Virus record (IMG/VR): IMGVR_UViG_3300046722_000334
Coordinates: 1 to 51,502 of that record
Length of the DNA: 51,502 nt
Reading direction: 5' to 3' (one strand)
DNA from: a virus
In this document: positions 24,039 to 33,314 of the stretch, piece by piece
How the letters are laid out: each line of letters begins with the position of its first letter
Position numbering within the stretch: position 1 is the first letter of the stretch
Notes under the pieces: model-generated
The model's database searches: none
The model's input: only the letters and a program-made list of their open reading frames with translations
What the model was told of the DNA's origin: nothing
Position numbers and translations under genes: made by a program

Positions 24039-25553
24039 TTGGCGACTACTTTCAACCAGACGCAGTTTCGCGGGCGCAATGACGACGGCACCCAGGTTAC
24101 CGCCACCTGGATTGCGGCTACTAATGCGAACTGGGGCCAAAAGCCGGGGGTCACCTTCCGGCTCCGCTTCACCATCTCCCAGACGAGTACCGCCGGGACC
24201 TTGGCGGGGCAACTGCAGGTACAGAAGAACGCGCTCGGCTGGGCCTCCGTGACGGGTTCCTCCTCGGTAGCCAAAGCCGTGGCATCCGGAACGGTTACTG
24301 ACGGCACGGCCACCACGCAGTTAATCAGCACAGGAACGTTCGTCGCCGGATCAACCGATACCGCGGATGGGCTGTGCGCCACCACCGGCTCTATCGCCAG
24401 CGGCTCTTTTACCGAGTTGGAATTCTGCCTTCAGATCAACACGGCGGATGTAACCGCGGCTGATACGGTTACGTTCAGGGTCGTACGGTCCACAGCTACG
24501 ATCTTTATCGGCACGTACCTGAGCCCTGTCGTCAATCTGAAGATCACGAAATCTCCGGCCGCTGTCGCCGCCAGTTTCACCGCAGCCACCCCAGCTCTGA
24601 AACTGACCGTCAAGCCCGCGACCGTTGCCGAAGTCTTCACGGCGGCCACGCCCACGGTTAAGAACGGACTGACCAAGACCCCGGCAACGGTCGCGGCCAG
24701 TTTTAGCGCCGCCACGCCAACTCTCAAGCTGACGGTAAAGCCTGCCACGGTTGCCGCCACCTTCGCAGGCGCTACGCCCACGGTCAAAAACGGGCCGGTC
24801 AAGGCACCGTCGACGGTTGCCGCGAGCTTCAGCGCCGCCACGCCTGCATTAAAGCTCACTGTTAAGCCGGCGACGGTTGCGGCCACGTTCACCCCGGCCA
24901 CCCCGATCGTCAAGAGGGTAGCCAAGCCCGCCACGGTTGCAGCCACATTTGCCGCGGCCACCCCGGCTCTGAAACTGACCGTCAAACCCGCGACGGTCGC
25001 CGCTACATTTGCCGCCGCCACCCCCATCGTGAAACGGGTTGCCAAACCCGCGACGGTCGCCGCTACGTTCACTGGGGCGGCAGTGAAATGGAAACTTACC
25101 GTCAATCCCGCGACCGTGGCGGAAACTTTCACCAGCGCCGCAACAGCGTGGAAACTGACGGTCAAGCCTTCTACGGTTGCGGCCACGTTCACGCCCGCGA
25201 GTCCGGCGGTGGCAGTCGGAACTCCGTCGATCGCCAAGACTCCGGCCACGGTAGCGGCCTACTTTTCGGCCGCGACTCCCGCGCTCCAGTTCACGTTACG
25301 GCCGCCCACAGGCACGGCCCTCTATGCAATGGGGAATCCGGCTCTCGGCCTGTGGGTAACTCCAGCCACGGCGCCAGCGCTCCTCTTCACGGGCGGCGAG
25401 GTAGTGTTCGTCTCCGCCCTCGGCCCTCAGCCCCAGGCGGGCCTCTTCGGTAGTGCGATGGCGCCTGTTGGCGGGAGCATGGACTTTCAGGCGCCCCCTG
25501 TTGGCGGCTCTTGCGCGTATGGCACCGCCCCTGTCGGCGGGAGCGTGCTTTGA
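24039..25553 (+). CDS. Tandem-repeat tail protein with 20-residue units
   Basis: 504 residues from TTG 24039. Residues 1-165 form a beta domain. From about 170 to 455 there are about 13 imperfect units of 20-21 residues with consensus KPATVAATFxxATPxxKLTV; alternating units end in K-L-T-V, V-K-N-G or V-K-R-V-A. The end carries PVGGS three times (about 476-503). Long regular repeats like this occur in phage fibres or tail-tip proteins, where unit number can vary by recombination. The complement strand is also open across the repeats, judged a by-product of codon periodicity. Confidence 0.75.
   Translation: MATTFNQTQFRGRNDDGTQVTATWIAATNANWGQKPGVTFRLRFTISQTSTAGTLAGQLQVQKNALGWASVTGSSSVAKAVASGTVTDGTATTQLISTGTFVAGSTDTADGLCATTGSIASGSFTELEFCLQINTADVTAADTVTFRVVRSTATIFIGTYLSPVVNLKITKSPAAVAASFTAATPALKLTVKPATVAEVFTAATPTVKNGLTKTPATVAASFSAATPTLKLTVKPATVAATFAGATPTVKNGPVKAPSTVAASFSAATPALKLTVKPATVAATFTPATPIVKRVAKPATVAATFAAATPALKLTVKPATVAATFAAATPIVKRVAKPATVAATFTGAAVKWKLTVNPATVAETFTSAATAWKLTVKPSTVAATFTPASPAVAVGTPSIAKTPATVAAYFSAATPALQFTLRPPTGTALYAMGNPALGLWVTPATAPALLFTGGEVVFVSALGPQPQAGLFGSAMAPVGGSMDFQAPPVGGSCAYGTAPVGGSVL
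24548..25400 (+). repeat. Coding minisatellite, about 13 units of 60-63 bp
   Basis: Tandem units encode KPATVAATFxxATPxxKLTV-type repeats. Neighbouring units are more alike at DNA level near 24890-25075, suggesting recent duplication there. Confidence 0.75.
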
Positions 25554-26230
25554 CTGTCAGCGAGTTAACGGCGCGCGTCGAGCAGAGAATCGATGACGAT
25601 ACGACCGCACCGGCCACGGTGCAGCCGGGCGAGATACTGGCAGCGCTCAATGAAGGACAGGACCTGGCCTCATGGCTGACACTCTGCCTGGAAAGCGTCG
25701 TTTCCTGGACCCTGCCGTCTCTCGCAACGTTTCTTTCGATCCGCGCCACCTTCCCGGATTTCCTGGTTCCGTTGCGTCTCGAGATCGCCGGCGCGCGGAT
25801 CCGGCCGGCCACGGTCGCGGACCTCGACGCCGAAAACAGCAACTGGCAGGCGACGGTTGGCACGCCCAAGCGGTATTTCACCTTCGGCTGGAACTTCGCC
25901 GGGGTGACGCCGCAACCGTTGAACGACACCGTGGCTACGTTGACCTACGCGCGGGCACCAGTGCAGCTCGTTGGAGATGCTTTCCCTGAATTGCCGGTCC
26001 AGTACGACGAATCCCTAATCTGCTACGCGATCTACAAGGTCCGTCTCAAAGAGGGAGCACAAGGGTTAGAGAGGGGCTTGAAATACCTCAACAAGGCCCT
26101 GGACGACTGGACCGAACTAGGAGATTTCATCCGCAATCGTTCGCGGGCTGCACGATATGACGTCTTACCGTGGGAGCTGAGGATGTTCGACCGTTCCCGT
26201 TTAGCTGCACCGAAGCCGCCTAGAAAGTAA
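25550..26230 (+). CDS. Adaptor-like tail or connector protein
   Basis: 226 residues from TTG 25550, overlapping the previous stop. An N-terminal helix (ELTARVEQRIDDD) is followed by beta strands with PLNDTVATLTYARAPVQL and a long helical C-terminus (YAIYKVRLKEGAQGLERGLK). This plan is common in phage adaptor proteins that join head and tail. Similar in style to the proteins at 22692 and 29026. Confidence 0.6.
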   Translation: MTVSELTARVEQRIDDDTTAPATVQPGEILAALNEGQDLASWLTLCLESVVSWTLPSLATFLSIRATFPDFLVPLRLEIAGARIRPATVADLDAENSNWQATVGTPKRYFTFGWNFAGVTPQPLNDTVATLTYARAPVQLVGDAFPELPVQYDESLICYAIYKVRLKEGAQGLERGLKYLNKALDDWTELGDFIRNRSRAARYDVLPWELRMFDRSRLAAPKPPRK

Positions 26231-26254
26231 TCCCCCTCGAGGTTTTCCATTCCT

Positions 26255-29029
26255 ATGCTGCGCTCTATTCGCTTGATCCTCGTCTGCGCGTTGGGGCTTT
26301 CCGCCCAGACCGCCCGCTATCCCAACGCCATCGCCACAAATACCGACCTCACCGACCTGGCCGACCGCGCGCAGACCACTTTGAACGGCTCGGCCATGAA
26401 CGCCTCGCAGACGTTCGCCACCGTGGTATCGAGTTCCAAGTTCACAACGAACATGATCATCACGATCGATAACGAACAGATGAAAATCTGCTCGATCTCG
26501 CCTGCGAATCAGTTGAATTTCGGCAACGCCTCTTGTCCCAACGTGGACGGCCGCGGCTGGGCGGGAACCACGGCCACCTCGCACCAGACGGCGGTGCTCG
26601 TCTCGGATTACTTCACGGCCTATCAGTTCAAAGCCCTGCGGGAAGAGATCAAAGCCATCGAGTCGACGCTGGGCACGAATCTTTCGAACGCCGGCGTCAG
26701 TTACTTCGCGGATGCCAAAAACATGGCGTTTACCCCGCTCACCCCGGGCGGCGCGCTGGCGAACGGCAACAATACCGTGACCCTTTCTCTAGTCCCCCCA
26801 GGAGTGAACGGTTCCGATGCCAACCACTGGCTGTGGGTCTCGGGCGGCACAGGCACGGCGGAACCGTGCAAGGTCAACGGCGGAACCGGCGTAGCCTCCC
26901 AAGTGAATGGGCAGATCATCCTGGCTTGCACCGGCTCACACACCAACGCCTGGACCGTCCAGAGCGCCACTGGAGGCATCCAGGAAGCCATGCAGGCGGC
27001 TTCGACCGCGGGCGGCGGCACGGCCCTAGCGCGCGTGGGCACGTATCCCCTTTACGCGGCGCCGCGCGTTCTATCGAATGTGACGCTGTGGCTCATGCCT
27101 GGCGCCACGATGCAGGTTGTCGCCAACCAGTGGCCCGCGACTCCCACTGCGCCTTGGACCGGCAGTTCGGGCGGCGCGAACACGCCAATCGGGCTCCTCA
27201 GCGGCTATCTGGCGGTGAACTGCACCATCCGCGGCGGCATCTTCGACGCCAACGGGGCGAATCAAGGGAACGCGACGTATGGGCAGGACATCGGATTGGA
27301 TGCTGCGACCAATTGTCTGGTGGAGGGAACCGAGGTCATCAATTCATATCACGATGGCGCCATGTTCGCCGCGCTGGATAGCGTTTCCCCGTTGGGCTCC
27401 GGGAACCGGTTTCTCAATGTGACGGGTCATGGCCCCTCGCGCACGGTCGGAAACTGCCCGGGCGGCGTCTTCTCGCAATCTCCCAATACCACAGTAGACA
27501 ATCCGGTCCTAGATGGCATGTGCGACGAGGGGATCGTCGCCAATGGACCGCAAGCTGTCGGTTTCTCGCTGCACGGCGGCAAAATTACCGGCAACGTCAA
27601 TGCCGTGGTGAACGGGGCCCACGCCGAGAATAGCTCGAACACCAGCTTCGAAGGCTTGCACTGCTACGGCAGGGTGGGGAATTGTGTCTTGTTCGCGCCG
27701 AGCGATTCGGGTGGCTCGAACATGCACACTTTGAGCGCCGTGGACATCAAGGCCTTCACCGATGGCACGTATTCACCCACCACGCTCGTAGGCATCACCG
27801 ACGATATGAACGGCCATATTGTCTCCGACTGGAGCGTGATCGGCGGCTCGATCGACCGCGGCTCCTCGCGCGGCGTTCTGGTCTATCCCAATGCTTCCGG
27901 CGGCGTCACCAACGGCCTGGTTAGCGGCGTAGTGATCCGCAATACTGCGTCCAACGGCCTCGAGATCCGGGCTCCCGCGACCAAAATCAACGTGGCCAAC
28001 AACACGGTTACGGGCAGCATTTCCGGCTCGGATATCCTGATGTGCGCCCCGGCGACCAACTGCCCGGGCTCCGTGGTTTCGTTCAACCACACCACCGATG
28101 CCTTCGATAACCTGCTGGTTACCGCACAGCAACCGCTCTTTCAAGCCACGCACGCCACCGCCCCGGCGTTCGCATGGGTCACGACGGCAGCGCCGGCCAA
28201 TCAGAAGAACTGGTATTTCGCCATCAATGGAGGCGATCCTACGCAACTCACGTTGCTCTCCGCCAACGATGCGGGCAGTTCCACGAGCCCGTTTCTGACG
28301 TTCAACCGCTCGGGAGCTTCCTACACAGCTTCCTCGATCAACGTCTTTACGCCGCTTTCCGTTTCCACCCTGGCAAATTCCGCCGATCAAGGCCTCTATA
28401 GCTTCGCGCCCAATGGGTCATTCATCAAGAAACTGCCTTCTGCGAGCGCGGGTCTCTATAATCCGCTCGTTCAAAATCTGGACCAGCTCGTTACGGATGC
28501 CGCCGGGTCCGGGGCGATCAACACCGGGGGATTCTGCTTCCCTTGCCCGTATTCCACGTCGTCATTCGGGGCACGCTGGGACAACGTAGCCAAGAGCCTG
28601 AATGTCTACGCGGTTACTCACACGTTCAATACGACCGCCAATTCCTCCGACGATAACCTGTCCGCGAAAGCCCCCAACGGCGCGTATATCCGGTTCTTGC
28701 CCCACACCGCGGGAGCCCTGCAAGCGCTTTCCTCTGCGGGAGTCGCAGGCGCCATCGATACCGGAGTGCTCAGCCTGAGCCCCTTCTCTACGACGGCGTT
28801 CACGCTAAACATGGACAATGTGACGAAGCGAATCAACGCCACGGGGCTGATGCGCATGACGCCCGTTTTATTTGGCGCCTTGCCCGCTTGCGCTGCGGGT
28901 TCCGAGGGCGCGTACGCCTCCGTCACGGATGCGAGCGCAGCCACTTGGGGAACTACCATCACCGGATCGAGCACCAACCATGTGCTCGTCTACTGCGATG
29001 GCACGAATTGGAGCGTGGCAGGGAAATGA
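26255..29029 (+). CDS. Beta-helix tailspike-like protein with signal peptide
   Basis: 924 residues. Signal peptide MLRSIRLILVCALGLSAQ. Residues about 65-140 have the pattern MIITIDNEQMKIC...RGWAGTTATSH, seen in phage tail proteins near receptor-binding domains. Residues about 330-620 read as a right-handed parallel beta-helix (VNCTIRGGIFDANGANQGN; SVIGGSIDRGSSRGVLVYP), the fold of tailspikes that bind or cut surface polysaccharide. The C-terminus is Gly/Ser-rich beta. No catalytic acid pair can be assigned. Likely host-recognition spike; the leader peptide is odd. Confidence 0.7.
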   Translation: MLRSIRLILVCALGLSAQTARYPNAIATNTDLTDLADRAQTTLNGSAMNASQTFATVVSSSKFTTNMIITIDNEQMKICSISPANQLNFGNASCPNVDGRGWAGTTATSHQTAVLVSDYFTAYQFKALREEIKAIESTLGTNLSNAGVSYFADAKNMAFTPLTPGGALANGNNTVTLSLVPPGVNGSDANHWLWVSGGTGTAEPCKVNGGTGVASQVNGQIILACTGSHTNAWTVQSATGGIQEAMQAASTAGGGTALARVGTYPLYAAPRVLSNVTLWLMPGATMQVVANQWPATPTAPWTGSSGGANTPIGLLSGYLAVNCTIRGGIFDANGANQGNATYGQDIGLDAATNCLVEGTEVINSYHDGAMFAALDSVSPLGSGNRFLNVTGHGPSRTVGNCPGGVFSQSPNTTVDNPVLDGMCDEGIVANGPQAVGFSLHGGKITGNVNAVVNGAHAENSSNTSFEGLHCYGRVGNCVLFAPSDSGGSNMHTLSAVDIKAFTDGTYSPTTLVGITDDMNGHIVSDWSVIGGSIDRGSSRGVLVYPNASGGVTNGLVSGVVIRNTASNGLEIRAPATKINVANNTVTGSISGSDILMCAPATNCPGSVVSFNHTTDAFDNLLVTAQQPLFQATHATAPAFAWVTTAAPANQKNWYFAINGGDPTQLTLLSANDAGSSTSPFLTFNRSGASYTASSINVFTPLSVSTLANSADQGLYSFAPNGSFIKKLPSASAGLYNPLVQNLDQLVTDAAGSGAINTGGFCFPCPYSTSSFGARWDNVAKSLNVYAVTHTFNTTANSSDDNLSAKAPNGAYIRFLPHTAGALQALSSAGVAGAIDTGVLSLSPFSTTAFTLNMDNVTKRINATGLMRMTPVLFGALPACAAGSEGAYASVTDASAATWGTTITGSSTNHVLVYCDGTNWSVAGK

Positions 29030-29724
29030 GTCTGGGCAATAGCGCACTCTGGGGCAACGTCCTCCCCGGCGGACCGCTCACCGACGTACAGGCGGGGAAC
29101 CTGGACTCGACGCAGGTTGTTGACGAGCTGCTCCCGGCACTCCATGCGGCCTCACGTGCCGATCTGACGTTCTGGGTCGAAGGGGATATCATCAACTGGA
29201 TGGACGAGTGCTTGAAGCGTCTCGCGCGTCTCGCGTGCGTGTTCGCGGGCCGGGAGCAATCGACACTCACCGTGCCAGGGCAAGCCAACTACACCCAGCC
29301 GCCCCAACATATCTCGACGTTGCACGTGAGCGTCGACGGATTTCCGTTACGACCCGCCAACACCCTGGAGATGGAAGCGCGGGACGATGGTTTCCGCACC
29401 ACGCCCTGCATTTCCCCGAATCCGCCTACCGACTGGTACGAAGACATGGTGGGCGTCGACGCGATCGCGTTTGCGCCTGTGCCGGCCGATGAGCTGCCCT
29501 TGGCGCGCATCTATGAGGGCTGGCCGCCTACGCTGGACGCCGGCGGGCAGCAGACCCTGGTAGCGGCGCCGGGCCCGCTGAAAGGGTATTTGACATTTGC
29601 AGTGCTCGGGGAAGCTTACGGGAAAGAGGGCATGGCCGAAGCGCCGGAGATCGCCGCTCATTGCAAGGGGCGAGCAGCCATGTACGAGGCGCTATTTACC
29701 CAGTATTACGGGGCTGGAACATAG
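29026..29724 (+). CDS. Adaptor-like structural protein
   Basis: 232 residues from ATG 29026, coupled to the spike stop. Helical start (VVDELLPALHAASRADLTFW), then beta strands (HISTLHVSVDGFPLRP) and a helical C-terminus (GYLTFAVLGEAYGKEGMAEA). Third protein of this plan in the tail module. Assignment as adaptor is tentative. Confidence 0.55.
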   Translation: MSLGNSALWGNVLPGGPLTDVQAGNLDSTQVVDELLPALHAASRADLTFWVEGDIINWMDECLKRLARLACVFAGREQSTLTVPGQANYTQPPQHISTLHVSVDGFPLRPANTLEMEARDDGFRTTPCISPNPPTDWYEDMVGVDAIAFAPVPADELPLARIYEGWPPTLDAGGQQTLVAAPGPLKGYLTFAVLGEAYGKEGMAEAPEIAAHCKGRAAMYEALFTQYYGAGT

Positions 29725-31941
29725 ATGGCCTACACTCTCAAAGAACTCCAGATCGAACCAGGCGGGCTCAATTTAGTTGCGCCAGTAGACCAAGTGCCAG
29801 AGCTCGACAGCCTCCAGCTCGACGGCTTTTGGCCCGGCACTGCCGGCAAGCTGCAATCCGGCCCGGGGTTCGAACTCAAGAACGGCTCGCCCTTCCCGTT
29901 CGTGGCGCTCGATACCGTCTCCTATTCCGGCGCGGGGATCTTCTACGGCGGCGGCGGAGGCCTGGGGCGCGTCGGGGTAGCTCCCGGAGGTCATTGGTAC
30001 GTTGACAACGGCTACGACGGCTCGCCTCTCGGGATTCTCCCTTACAGAGAGTACCTCTGGGTGATCAATCCGGCCACCGGCAAGCAGCGCCGCATCGACC
30101 TGGGGTCCAGCGCAGCCTCCAACTGGACCGTAGAAACGCCCACGATTCCCGGGGGAGCGACGGCGGGCGGCGGATCCCTAGCCGATGGGGATTACGACTA
30201 CTATGTGACCTTCGAGGACGTGAACGGCTACGAGGGCAACCCCTCGCCGCCGGTTACCGTCACGGCGGCCTCCGGAGGCACAGCCACCAACACTATTACC
30301 AGGCCTAATGCTACAGAAACCGATTCGTTAGGAGCACAGGTAGTTACGGGCTGGAATCTGTATCGCCAATCGGTATCAAACGGCATGGTGGTGGCGTACC
30401 GGCTGAATCAGGCGGTGAAGGCGTACGCGTCGACTACCATCGATGACTTCGGGACGCCGGGCCTGCAGGACGACGCCTCGATCATTAAGTTCGACATCCC
30501 CATCGAATTCGACCACGATGCACCGCCCAAAGCCGCGGTGATGGCGAACCAGCTCTTTAACGGCCGTATCGCCGTGGCGAACTCGGCCGACTACCCAAAC
30601 CGCATCTGGTTCACTAACGCCTTGCAGCCCGGGTGGTTCCCTGGGGCGCCGAACGATGCGCTGGGGAATTGGGTGGACGTCGGCACGGATTCGGGCGATG
30701 CCGTCCTGGCTATGCTGGTGCGGCCGGGCATGATGGTGATTTACCGCCAGCGCTCGATCTGGGTGCAGCGGGGCGATTTCGACGATCCCAACGGACTGTT
30801 GCAGGTGATGGTTCCGGGCATGGGGATTGTGGGGCGGCGCGCGGCCGTCTCTTCCGCGGGAGGCGATTTCTTCTGTAACGGCGGCAACCTCTATCTGCTG
30901 GCCGATTGGCCCATCCCGGTTGCAGAGAACATCGAAAGCATCTTCCGCCAGTCCGTGAACTTGCGGCGCGCGGCCATGGACAGCGCCGGCCAGATGGACG
31001 AAGGCACGCGGACGAGCTGCGCGCTGGGCTTCGACGGGTCGCGGCTGTGGTTCTCGTATTCCACAAGCGCATCCACCGGCAACGAGCAGACCTTCGTCTA
31101 TCACATCTCGACCAAACGCTGGTTCCATCACCCTCTGGGCTACGGCGCATTCTCGATGGGCGGCAACATCGAAGTGGGCGATTTCCTGGGCGTTGACGCG
31201 GCGGGCAATGTGTTTGCGATCAATACCACGCAGCAGAGCCAATACATGACCTGGCAGGGGCGCTACGAGGACTGCGGCCACCCTGACCGGGAGAAGACCT
31301 TCGCGGACCTGGTGATCCCGAATCAGATCTCGGGTGGAGGGCTGACCGTCACGGCGAAGCTGAACAAGGGCGCGGAGAGCTGGGACGTGGACACTCTGGC
31401 GAATCCGACCCTCACGCGGCAGACCATTCCGCTGATCTATCCTTCAGGCCCCAACTCAGGCTTGCCCCTCAAGGCGCGTAACCTCTCGGTGTTCGTGGAA
31501 GGGCAAGGCGGACCGCTGATGTCTACCCTCGAGACGCCCTTCCTGCTGCACTACTACTTGGAAGCGCGCCGAGGCCGGACCTTCGATACCGGAAATATCA
31601 ACCATGGCACGGTCCAGCCCAAGAGTATCGATTGGTTCGAATTCGACATCGACACCACAGAGGGCGCCGTGGCTTTGACCATCTGGAGCGACATCCCCGG
31701 AGGATTGCTCACCATTCGCGGTGCGCCTATTCCGATTCCCCAGGTGGTCGGCCGCAACGTGGCGCGCATTGTGCTGCCCGACGATATCGACGGACGTTTG
31801 TTCCGGTATTTCTTGCAATCGGCCGGCGACTGGGACTTCGCGCTGTATGGCTACCGCGTGCGCGTGCTGCCGATCGGGGTATATGTGGATGGGACGATGG
31901 GCGAGTTCTGGGACATTCAACCGCTCAGCATCGGAGTCTAA
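29725..31941 (+). CDS. P22 gp10-like tail/DNA-stabilisation protein with extra C-terminal beta domain
   Basis: 738 residues. Residues about 50-480 have the repetitive beta pattern of gp10-like tail accessory factors (ANSADYPNRIWFTNALQPGW; VLAMLVRPGMMVIYRQRSIW). These proteins plug the portal and carry the tail needle. The C-terminal 130 residues form a separate beta domain (DWFEFDIDTTEGAVALTIWS, then IPGG, then IGVYVDGTMGEFWDIQPLSI) related to the next two plus-strand genes. It ends four bases inside the convergent HNH gene. Confidence 0.7.
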   Translation: MAYTLKELQIEPGGLNLVAPVDQVPELDSLQLDGFWPGTAGKLQSGPGFELKNGSPFPFVALDTVSYSGAGIFYGGGGGLGRVGVAPGGHWYVDNGYDGSPLGILPYREYLWVINPATGKQRRIDLGSSAASNWTVETPTIPGGATAGGGSLADGDYDYYVTFEDVNGYEGNPSPPVTVTAASGGTATNTITRPNATETDSLGAQVVTGWNLYRQSVSNGMVVAYRLNQAVKAYASTTIDDFGTPGLQDDASIIKFDIPIEFDHDAPPKAAVMANQLFNGRIAVANSADYPNRIWFTNALQPGWFPGAPNDALGNWVDVGTDSGDAVLAMLVRPGMMVIYRQRSIWVQRGDFDDPNGLLQVMVPGMGIVGRRAAVSSAGGDFFCNGGNLYLLADWPIPVAENIESIFRQSVNLRRAAMDSAGQMDEGTRTSCALGFDGSRLWFSYSTSASTGNEQTFVYHISTKRWFHHPLGYGAFSMGGNIEVGDFLGVDAAGNVFAINTTQQSQYMTWQGRYEDCGHPDREKTFADLVIPNQISGGGLTVTAKLNKGAESWDVDTLANPTLTRQTIPLIYPSGPNSGLPLKARNLSVFVEGQGGPLMSTLETPFLLHYYLEARRGRTFDTGNINHGTVQPKSIDWFEFDIDTTEGAVALTIWSDIPGGLLTIRGAPIPIPQVVGRNVARIVLPDDIDGRLFRYFLQSAGDWDFALYGYRVRVLPIGVYVDGTMGEFWDIQPLSIGV

Positions 31942-32849
31942 TGCCAGTTCTCGTAACGTATCACGGAATGAATGCAAGAACGGCTTACGCCATATTGTTC
32001 GCCAAGTTCGCGCTGAGCGTACTTGCCCGTTGCGTACTTTTCACGAATTTCAGCGACTTGTTTCCACGAGAGAATAGCGCGGTTGCTGTTTTCTCCAGAA
32101 ACGTCCTGGGGGTTTCGTTCCCATCTCTGCCGCTGATTATCGAGGGCAGTTCCAAGGGAGAGATGAGCCGGATTGCAGCAACGCCTGTTGTCGCACGAAT
32201 GACAGACAAGCAAGCCGTGAGGATCAATTCCAGTGTGCAAGAAGAAAGCGATCCGGTGGGCCTGCCAGTTCTGATAGTTGACGCGAATTTTACCGTAGCC
32301 GCTGGGCTGCACATGGGCCTTCCACGGCCAGCACTCATCGGAACCGCGCCTTTCAATCTTGGCCAGGAACTTCTTTACCCCCCTCTCGTTCAAGACCGGA
32401 AGAGGCCGATAAGTAATGTGAGGCGTTCTGCTGGCTGGCGGTGCAGGCAGCGTGCCGTTGGCGTGACCGCGCGGCTCCGGCCGAAAGCGTTTAATCCAAC
32501 GCGCGCCGCCTCTATTGGTACGGCCCCGTTCCCGCTGCTGCTGTCCGTTATCGGCATAGGTTCCCAGCGACAGATGTGCAGGATTGCAACGTAGGGGATT
32601 GTCGCAGGAGTGGCAAACGATCCATTCTCCCGGATCGGTTCTGGTCGCAAGAAAAAAAGCTACTCGGCTGGCAACGAGTCTCGTTCGGCTGTTTAACCCG
32701 AAGCTGCCGTAATTGTTGGGTGGATCACTAAAAGTTCCGGCTGTCCACGGCCAGCATTCATCGGCTTCTCGCTGGTCCACCTTGGACCAGAAGCGGCCAA
32801 TTTGGGCTTCATTCAGTTCCGGTAACGGCTTGTGGGGTCGTTGCGCCAC
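31938..32849 (-). CDS. Tandem-domain HNH endonuclease with HTH tail, probable free-standing homing endonuclease
   Basis: 303 residues from GTG 32849. Two similar HNH domains: DECWPW at 30-35 and VCHSCDN/CNPAHL at 78-93, then DECWPW at 171-176 and VCHSCDN/CNPAHL at 215-230. Conserved Cys, His and Asn fit a zinc-bound HNH nuclease. Residues 259-300 form a helix-turn-helix (SWKQVAEIREKYATGKYAQR), as in homing endonucleases with DNA-binding repeats. It lies antisense between a gp10-like gene and a partial copy of its C-terminal domain, a typical site for a mobile intergenic endonuclease. Confidence 0.85.
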   Translation of the reverse strand: MAQRPHKPLPELNEAQIGRFWSKVDQREADECWPWTAGTFSDPPNNYGSFGLNSRTRLVASRVAFFLATRTDPGEWIVCHSCDNPLRCNPAHLSLGTYADNGQQQRERGRTNRGGARWIKRFRPEPRGHANGTLPAPPASRTPHITYRPLPVLNERGVKKFLAKIERRGSDECWPWKAHVQPSGYGKIRVNYQNWQAHRIAFFLHTGIDPHGLLVCHSCDNRRCCNPAHLSLGTALDNQRQRWERNPQDVSGENSNRAILSWKQVAEIREKYATGKYAQRELGEQYGVSRSCIHSVIRYENWH

Positions 32850-33314
32850 CAGAATAATAATGAAGCCAGCAGCCAGTGTTTACAAGGGCCAAACGTACTT
32901 TATGAGTACCGGCCCGATCTACGAAAGAAGGGTATCTATATCGCCTTCAGGAAAACTGCGCAGTTCAAGGAAGTTTCGCTCGAATACGTCTCTGCTTCCG
33001 GGGCGAGCACGTTTCGTTTTTTCACCGACATGCCCGGCGGCCACCTGGCGGACCGCACCGGGGTCGCCGGCAAACCGTTGCCGCAGACCAACCCCGACCG
33101 GACGCCGGCCACGGTGACGATTCCATTGATCGACGCCAACGGGGCTCCGCTCGAAGGCACGCTCTTCTATCCGCGGGTCGAGCCGTTTGCTACGTCTGCC
33201 TCGGGAGGGACGCAGTTACGTTCTGGGGTCGTGTGGCTGCGTACCATCGGAGTCTATTTGGATGGAGCGTTGAACGAGTTCTGGGAGACCTTACCTCAGA
33301 GTATTGGCGTGTAG
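32832..33314 (+). CDS. Partial tail-domain protein downstream of the HNH gene
   Basis: Up to 160 residues; the start is uncertain (GTG 32832 overlaps the HNH start). The real domain begins near KKGIYIAFRKTAQFKEVSLE, with FFTDMPGG and LRTIGVYLDGALNEFWETLP, then QSIGV. It matches the end of the gp10-like protein (IGVYVDGTMGEFWDIQP, then LSIGV). It may be an independent short tail protein or the 3' piece of a gene cut off by the HNH insertion. The first 25 codons look less natural. Confidence 0.6.
   Translation: MGSLRHQNNNEASSQCLQGPNVLYEYRPDLRKKGIYIAFRKTAQFKEVSLEYVSASGASTFRFFTDMPGGHLADRTGVAGKPLPQTNPDRTPATVTIPLIDANGAPLEGTLFYPRVEPFATSASGGTQLRSGVVWLRTIGVYLDGALNEFWETLPQSIGV

Noticed and set aside
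24431-25249. 272-residue minus-strand open frame over the tandem-repeat gene
   Set aside because: The repeat periodicity keeps both strands open; only the plus frame continues into natural N- and C-terminal sequence.
24039-25553. Diversity-generating retroelement at the repeat or spike genes
   Set aside because: No reverse transcriptase gene and no template-repeat pair with adenine-specific differences are visible.
30376-31281. 301-residue minus-strand open frame
   Set aside because: Antisense to the gp10-like gene; His/Arg/Val-rich composition typical of a shadow.
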